Shown: positions 60,942 to 64,000 of the stretch, one piece after another
How the letters are laid out: each line of letters opens with the position of its first letter
How positions within the stretch are numbered: position 1 is the first letter of the stretch
Source of the DNA: UBA830 sp038146925
Lineage (GTDB): Bacteria; Pseudomonadota; Alphaproteobacteria; MPNO01; UBA830
Reading direction: 5' to 3'
Length of the DNA stretch: 64,000 nucleotides
Assembly: GCA_038146925.1 (NCBI GenBank)
Contig: JAYQSP010000011.1
Location: 868,001-932,000 of the forward strand
Notes under the pieces: model-generated
What the model was told of the DNA's origin: nothing
The model's input: the letters and a program-made list of their open reading frames with translations, nothing else
Database searches by the model: none
Translations under genes and position numbers: made by a program

Positions 60942-61800
60942 TCTCCGATCCCGTATTGCGGTTGCCGCGCGGGTCGCCGTCCGGACGGATGGCCTTTCCG
61001 CCCAGTTGAGGCCAGGCGATAGGATCGCCGCTTGCTTCCATATTGGTTTCGGCATCCGCCGATGCATCCCAAAGTGCCGCCCGGAAGCGTCGGTTGTTTA
61101 CGGCGCCGCCATCCTCGGAAAGAAGGTGCAGCAGGGGCGGGACCATGACATCCGGCTGGATCAGCTTGTCGCGGTTTGCGTAGACGCCTGTGGCCGAGAT
61201 CATGCGGGTATCCGCCGGCCCGCCGGGGATCAGAACGTTACAGGTCACGCCGGTGCCCGCGACGCCGCCGGCAATCATGGTCGCCAACGCCTCCGCGCCC
61301 GCCTTGGACGGCCCGTAGGCGCCGTTGGTGTAGTTGGTCATCGTGTCGAGGCTGGTGGTCACGTTCACGATCCTGCCCCAGTCCTGCGCCAGCAGATGCG
61401 GCATGACAGCCTTGGTCATGACGAAGTGCCCGGTGGTGTTCACGTCGAGGAACAACTGCCAGTCGCTGAAGTCGATCTCCCAGATCATTTTGGCGTTGGA
61501 TCGGTCGGTATCGCGAAACCGCTCGGGGCCCAGCCCCGCATTGTTCACCAGGATATGCAGACCGCCGAAGGCGGCCAGCGTCCTGTCCATGATGCGCTGC
61601 GCGTCTTCAGGTTTGGACACATCGGCGGCGACTCCGATGCAGCCATCGCCGATTTCCGCGACCGCCTCGTCAAGGACGTCGGCGTCCAGTTCCACCAGTG
61701 TGACGGCTGCTCCCGCGCGGAACAGCCCTTTCGCCATAGCGCGTCCCAGCCCGCGTCCGGCGCCTGTTACGATGGCCGTTTTGCCATTCAGGTCGGTCAT
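60934..61800 (-). CDS. Short-chain dehydrogenase/reductase (tandem paralogue 4)
   Basis: A 288-residue SDR and the first of the four paralogues to be transcribed. 'TGAGRGLG' cofactor loop, the standard 'NNAG' motif, serine in 'TTSLDTM' and Y-x-x-x-K in 'YGPSK'. Charged 'VELDAD' after beta-2 suggests NAD(H). ATG 61800 follows an AAGGA stretch 9 bases upstream and begins 4 bases after the thioesterase stop. It has the most canonical motifs of the four. The repeated gene suggests several similar hydroxy/keto steps or several substrates. Confidence 0.92.
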   Translation of the reverse strand: MTDLNGKTAIVTGAGRGLGRAMAKGLFRAGAAVTLVELDADVLDEAVAEIGDGCIGVAADVSKPEDAQRIMDRTLAAFGGLHILVNNAGLGPERFRDTDRSNAKMIWEIDFSDWQLFLDVNTTGHFVMTKAVMPHLLAQDWGRIVNVTTSLDTMTNYTNGAYGPSKAGAEALATMIAGGVAGTGVTCNVLIPGGPADTRMISATGVYANRDKLIQPDVMVPPLLHLLSEDGGAVNNRRFRAALWDASADAETNMEASGDPIAWPQLGGKAIRPDGDPRGNRNTGSENG

Positions 61801-61804
61801 CCGT

Positions 61805-62242
61805 TCAGTCCTTGAAGTTCTCGAAATCGACAATCAGCGGCGTCAGCTTATCGCGATAGTAGTCCGGCATAACATCCGCTTTGCGCGTTTCGGGGTCGAA
61901 GAAAACTTCGATCGTATCCTGCGTGGCGCAAAGCACGTCGGTGTCGGCGTTGTACATCCGCAAGTGGTGGCGGATCGATTTGCCGCCGACATGGCTGAAG
62001 CCGCCACGGATGACCAGCAGTTCACCCTGTTCCATTTCGTGGATGTAGTTGATCTTGATCTGGGCGACGACGAGGCTGACGCCGCTTTCATGCATCTCTT
62101 TCTGGCTCGCTCCGGCGACGGTCCACAGGTGGAAACCCGCATCGTCGAAGTGATGCGCATACCATCGCACATTCATGTGGCCGATGTGATCGCAGTGCCA
62201 GGGAAAGACGACCGACCGGTACAGTTCGAAAACGTTGTCCAA
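61805..62242 (-). CDS. 4HBT-family acyl-CoA thioesterase
   Basis: A 145-residue hotdog thioesterase. 'PWHCDHIGHMNVRWYAHHFDDAGFHLW' (in parts), with the D-H-x-G-H-M-N motif, is the 4HBT active-site strand and helix. It lies between the PHT5-like gene (19 bases upstream) and the SDR tandem (4 bases downstream), so it is the third gene of the minus-strand operon. It could release CoA from a pathway intermediate. This repeats the thioesterase plus PHT5-like pairing seen at 473-1899. Confidence 0.87.
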   Translation of the reverse strand: MDNVFELYRSVVFPWHCDHIGHMNVRWYAHHFDDAGFHLWTVAGASQKEMHESGVSLVVAQIKINYIHEMEQGELLVIRGGFSHVGGKSIRHHLRMYNADTDVLCATQDTIEVFFDPETRKADVMPDYYRDKLTPLIVDFENFKD

Positions 62243-62261
62243 CGAAAACTCTCCTTGTTGA

Positions 62262-63236
62262 TCAGGTATCCAGAACGGACGCGTGAAACAGCCGTTCCGG
62301 TTCGTACGGGGCCGATATCAGACCCTGGTCGGCGCTGTATTCGATAAATCGTGCGATATTGTCGCGGTTCGCCGCAAACCCCGACGGCCAGATATCGGCG
62401 CCGAACGTCGATTCCTGCGCTTCAAGTGCGTTGCGGGCGAAGGCGATCTCCGAATAGCCGGGGTCTTCGTAATATCCGGCTGCGATCCGTTTGGCATCTT
62501 CCCACATGCCGATCAGCGCGCGCGGCAGATCCGGCTCGGCTTCCACGACCTCGTTGCTGAACGCCATGATGTGCATGATGGGGAAATAGCCCAGCGTGTC
62601 GTAGTAGCGTTTTGCCTCGGCGATCGGGTCGGGGAACAGACGCCTGATCGTATCGCCGGCTTCCAGCACCTCGCGGGGCGGATGAGGGAAAATCATTGCG
62701 TCCACGTCGCCCGTCAGCAGCAGGTCGACGCCGCGCTGTCCACCCGACAGCCACTCGACGTTGACGCCTTCGGGCGGCGACCAGGACACCGCTTCCACGG
62801 CCTCCATGATCCAGTGAATGTTTTCCCAGGGCACGTCGTAGAAGAATTTCAGATCGCCTTTGACCAGCACGGACATAGTGGTCTGAAACGCCCGCAAGGC
62901 AACCTTGCGTCCGGCGAGGTCGGCCGGGTTCTCGATCCCCGCGTCGCTCCGGACATAGATATGGTTCTGGCTGAACAAGCGCCGGGGGAAAACAGGCGTC
63001 GCCGTGAAATCGGTGCCCCGGTCCGTCGCCATGATGTAGGACGAGAACGAAAGTTCGCAGATGTCGAACTCATGCTCGCGGATCATGCGTTCGTGCCGGT
63101 CCTTCCCGTCCCGGTGAATATGATCGATGCCGACTTCCAGCGGCCGTATTTCAAGGCCGGCCGGCATGTCGACGGCGCCGGTGAAGAAGGGCACATGCCG
63201 GTCGTAGCGTTCCAGCGCCATGGTATATGCTGCCAC
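62262..63236 (-). CDS. PHT5-like protein (second copy)
   Basis: A 324-residue relative of the protein at 907-1899: 'DICELSFSSYIMATDRGTDFTATPVFPRRLFSQNHIYVRSDAGIENPADLAG' (in parts) matches its motif block, and the C-terminal 'PERLFHASVL' matches too. No signal peptide is visible. The fold is that of 4,5-dihydroxyphthalate decarboxylase / NMT1-like binding proteins. It lies in the minus-strand operon between the CoA-transferase (69 bases upstream) and the thioesterase, so a decarboxylase or hydrolase role on an aromatic acid is plausible but unproven. Confidence 0.72.
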   Translation of the reverse strand: MAAYTMALERYDRHVPFFTGAVDMPAGLEIRPLEVGIDHIHRDGKDRHERMIREHEFDICELSFSSYIMATDRGTDFTATPVFPRRLFSQNHIYVRSDAGIENPADLAGRKVALRAFQTTMSVLVKGDLKFFYDVPWENIHWIMEAVEAVSWSPPEGVNVEWLSGGQRGVDLLLTGDVDAMIFPHPPREVLEAGDTIRRLFPDPIAEAKRYYDTLGYFPIMHIMAFSNEVVEAEPDLPRALIGMWEDAKRIAAGYYEDPGYSEIAFARNALEAQESTFGADIWPSGFAANRDNIARFIEYSADQGLISAPYEPERLFHASVLDT

Positions 63237-63305
63237 TTTTCTCTCCCTGTCGTTTTTGTTGTTGATCGGATTGTAGCAGGGGAACGGTCGAGGGAAAGAG
63301 AGGGC

Positions 63306-64000
63306 TTAGCCGTCCCAGCCCAGCCGGGTCCTGGCGAATTCGGGATAGGTTTCCGCGATCTCGCCGGCGATCCGCGAGCGGATCAGGTCAAGCCGGTCCG
63401 GTTCCGGCGGTGCGACCGGTCCGACATCGTCCGGACAGTCGAAATCGAACCCGGTATTGTCGCGCACTTCTTCCAGTGTCGCACCCGGCAGCAGGCCCTC
63501 CAGTCGGAACCGGTGGAGCATCTTGTCGTACATGAAGATGCACAGGCTGGTGATCAGCGCATAGGGTCCACCGGGCCGATGTACGTCCGGCGGGCTCCAA
63601 CCCGGCGCGCTGATGAAATCGACCTTGTCGACGAAGACGCGTCGCGAATGTTCCTCCCGGAACAGGATTACGCGCGGCACGGTGAAGTAAAGATAGCCGG
63701 ACCCGAAACTGCCGGGAAAACGCGTGTCCGGTTCGGGGTAGGGGCCCGTGCCGACCAGATTGATGTTGCCTTCGCCGTCGATCTGACCTCCGCCTAGGAA
63801 GAACGCGTCCACCCGGCCCTGGCCTGCCCGGTCGAACAGTTCCGGGCCGCCGTCATTGAACGGATTGTGAATATTACTGCCGAGAATACTGGCCCGCGCC
63901 GCGCCATCGCTCAACGCTTGCACCAGCAGGGCGGCACTGCCGGGGATGGGCGATGCCGTGCCGACTGCGATGTTGCGGCAACCATCGAGCATCCGCGCGA
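63306..64000 (-). CDS. CoA-transferase beta subunit (IpdB/GctB-like), N-terminal end cut by window edge
   Basis: About 231 codons are visible and the frame is open past base 64000; the missing N-terminus is perhaps 20-30 residues. 'NIAVGTASPIPGSAALLVQAL', 'GSNIHNPFNDGGPELFD' and 'GGGQIDGEGNINLVGTGPYPEPDTRFPGSFGSGYLYF' (in parts) match the beta subunit of glutaconate/IpdAB-type CoA-transferases or ring-opening hydratases. The alpha subunit should lie just upstream, beyond the window. It is the first visible gene of the minus-strand operon. It would move or add CoA in a ring-degradation intermediate. Confidence 0.85.
   Translation of the reverse strand, partial: ARMLDGCRNIAVGTASPIPGSAALLVQALSDGAARASILGSNIHNPFNDGGPELFDRAGQGRVDAFFLGGGQIDGEGNINLVGTGPYPEPDTRFPGSFGSGYLYFTVPRVILFREEHSRRVFVDKVDFISAPGWSPPDVHRPGGPYALITSLCIFMYDKMLHRFRLEGLLPGATLEEVRDNTGFDFDCPDDVGPVAPPEPDRLDLIRSRIAGEIAETYPEFARTRLGWDG

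Noticed and set aside
62283..63797. 504-codon plus-strand frame over the PHT5-like and CoA-transferase genes
   Set aside because: Both minus-strand proteins carry recognisable family motifs; this frame does not.

Overview
The window reads as chromosomal DNA of an alphaproteobacterium, most like the Rhodospirillales and relatives. Grounds (gene order and family recognition, not a search): GC-rich coding DNA; a rpiB-glyA-nrdR-ribD-ribE-ribB-ribH-nusB-thiL block; a bamE / cytochrome-bc1 chaperone / DUF177-rpmF-plsX-fabH-ihfA-merR-tRNA-Pro block; a MucR regulator; an RpoH with the 'QxxLFFNLR' box; a magnesium-type HemB; and a liv operon flanked by small alphaproteobacterial proteins. MotA at the left edge indicates flagellar motility.

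Layout. 1-8.9 kb: partial motA, then an operon of a PaaI-type thioesterase, a PHT5-like (4,5-dihydroxyphthalate decarboxylase / binding-protein fold) protein and a MetE/UROD-like protein, then a flavin reductase; on the other strand a penicillin-acylase-type hydrolase overlaps a threonine dehydratase broken by a stop codon; then a GcvR-like ACT protein and a YheT-like hydrolase. 9-18.5 kb: a frameshifted Lon-family protease, hemB, metY, a LdtR-like MarR regulator, rpoH, a cysteine-rich MarR regulator, a thioesterase and a frameshifted PAS histidine kinase. 18.6-24.4 kb: branched-chain amino acid ABC transporter. 24.4-41.7 kb: mucR and the housekeeping blocks above, with a broken FliL-like gene, an MFS gene and the proton-pumping pyrophosphatase hppA, ending at a tRNA-Pro gene. 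41.7-51.9 kb: accessory transport and redox genes (DHA2 efflux pump, LLM flavin monooxygenase, MFS, TRAP transporter, PAS protein, MlaF-like ATPase, a broken PEP-CTERM-like surface protein, a PPOX flavoprotein).

52-64 kb is the most unusual part: two convergent operons that look like one uncharacterised catabolic island. The plus-strand operon, divergent from a MarR regulator, encodes a NicX-like extradiol dioxygenase, an alpha/beta hydrolase, an acyl-CoA dehydrogenase, an acyl-CoA ligase and an MFS carrier. The minus-strand operon encodes a CoA-transferase beta subunit, a second PHT5-like protein, a 4HBT thioesterase and four tandem paralogous SDR dehydrogenases. Together they suggest ring cleavage followed by CoA-ester degradation of an unknown, possibly N-heterocyclic or aromatic, substrate.

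Six genes are interrupted. Three carry single-base frameshifts in or beside G/C runs (Lon-like, histidine kinase, second SDR). Three carry single in-frame stops (TAA, TAG, TGA), each explainable by one C:G to T:A transition. This may be real gene decay, phase-variable tracts, or sequence/assembly error; raw reads would decide.
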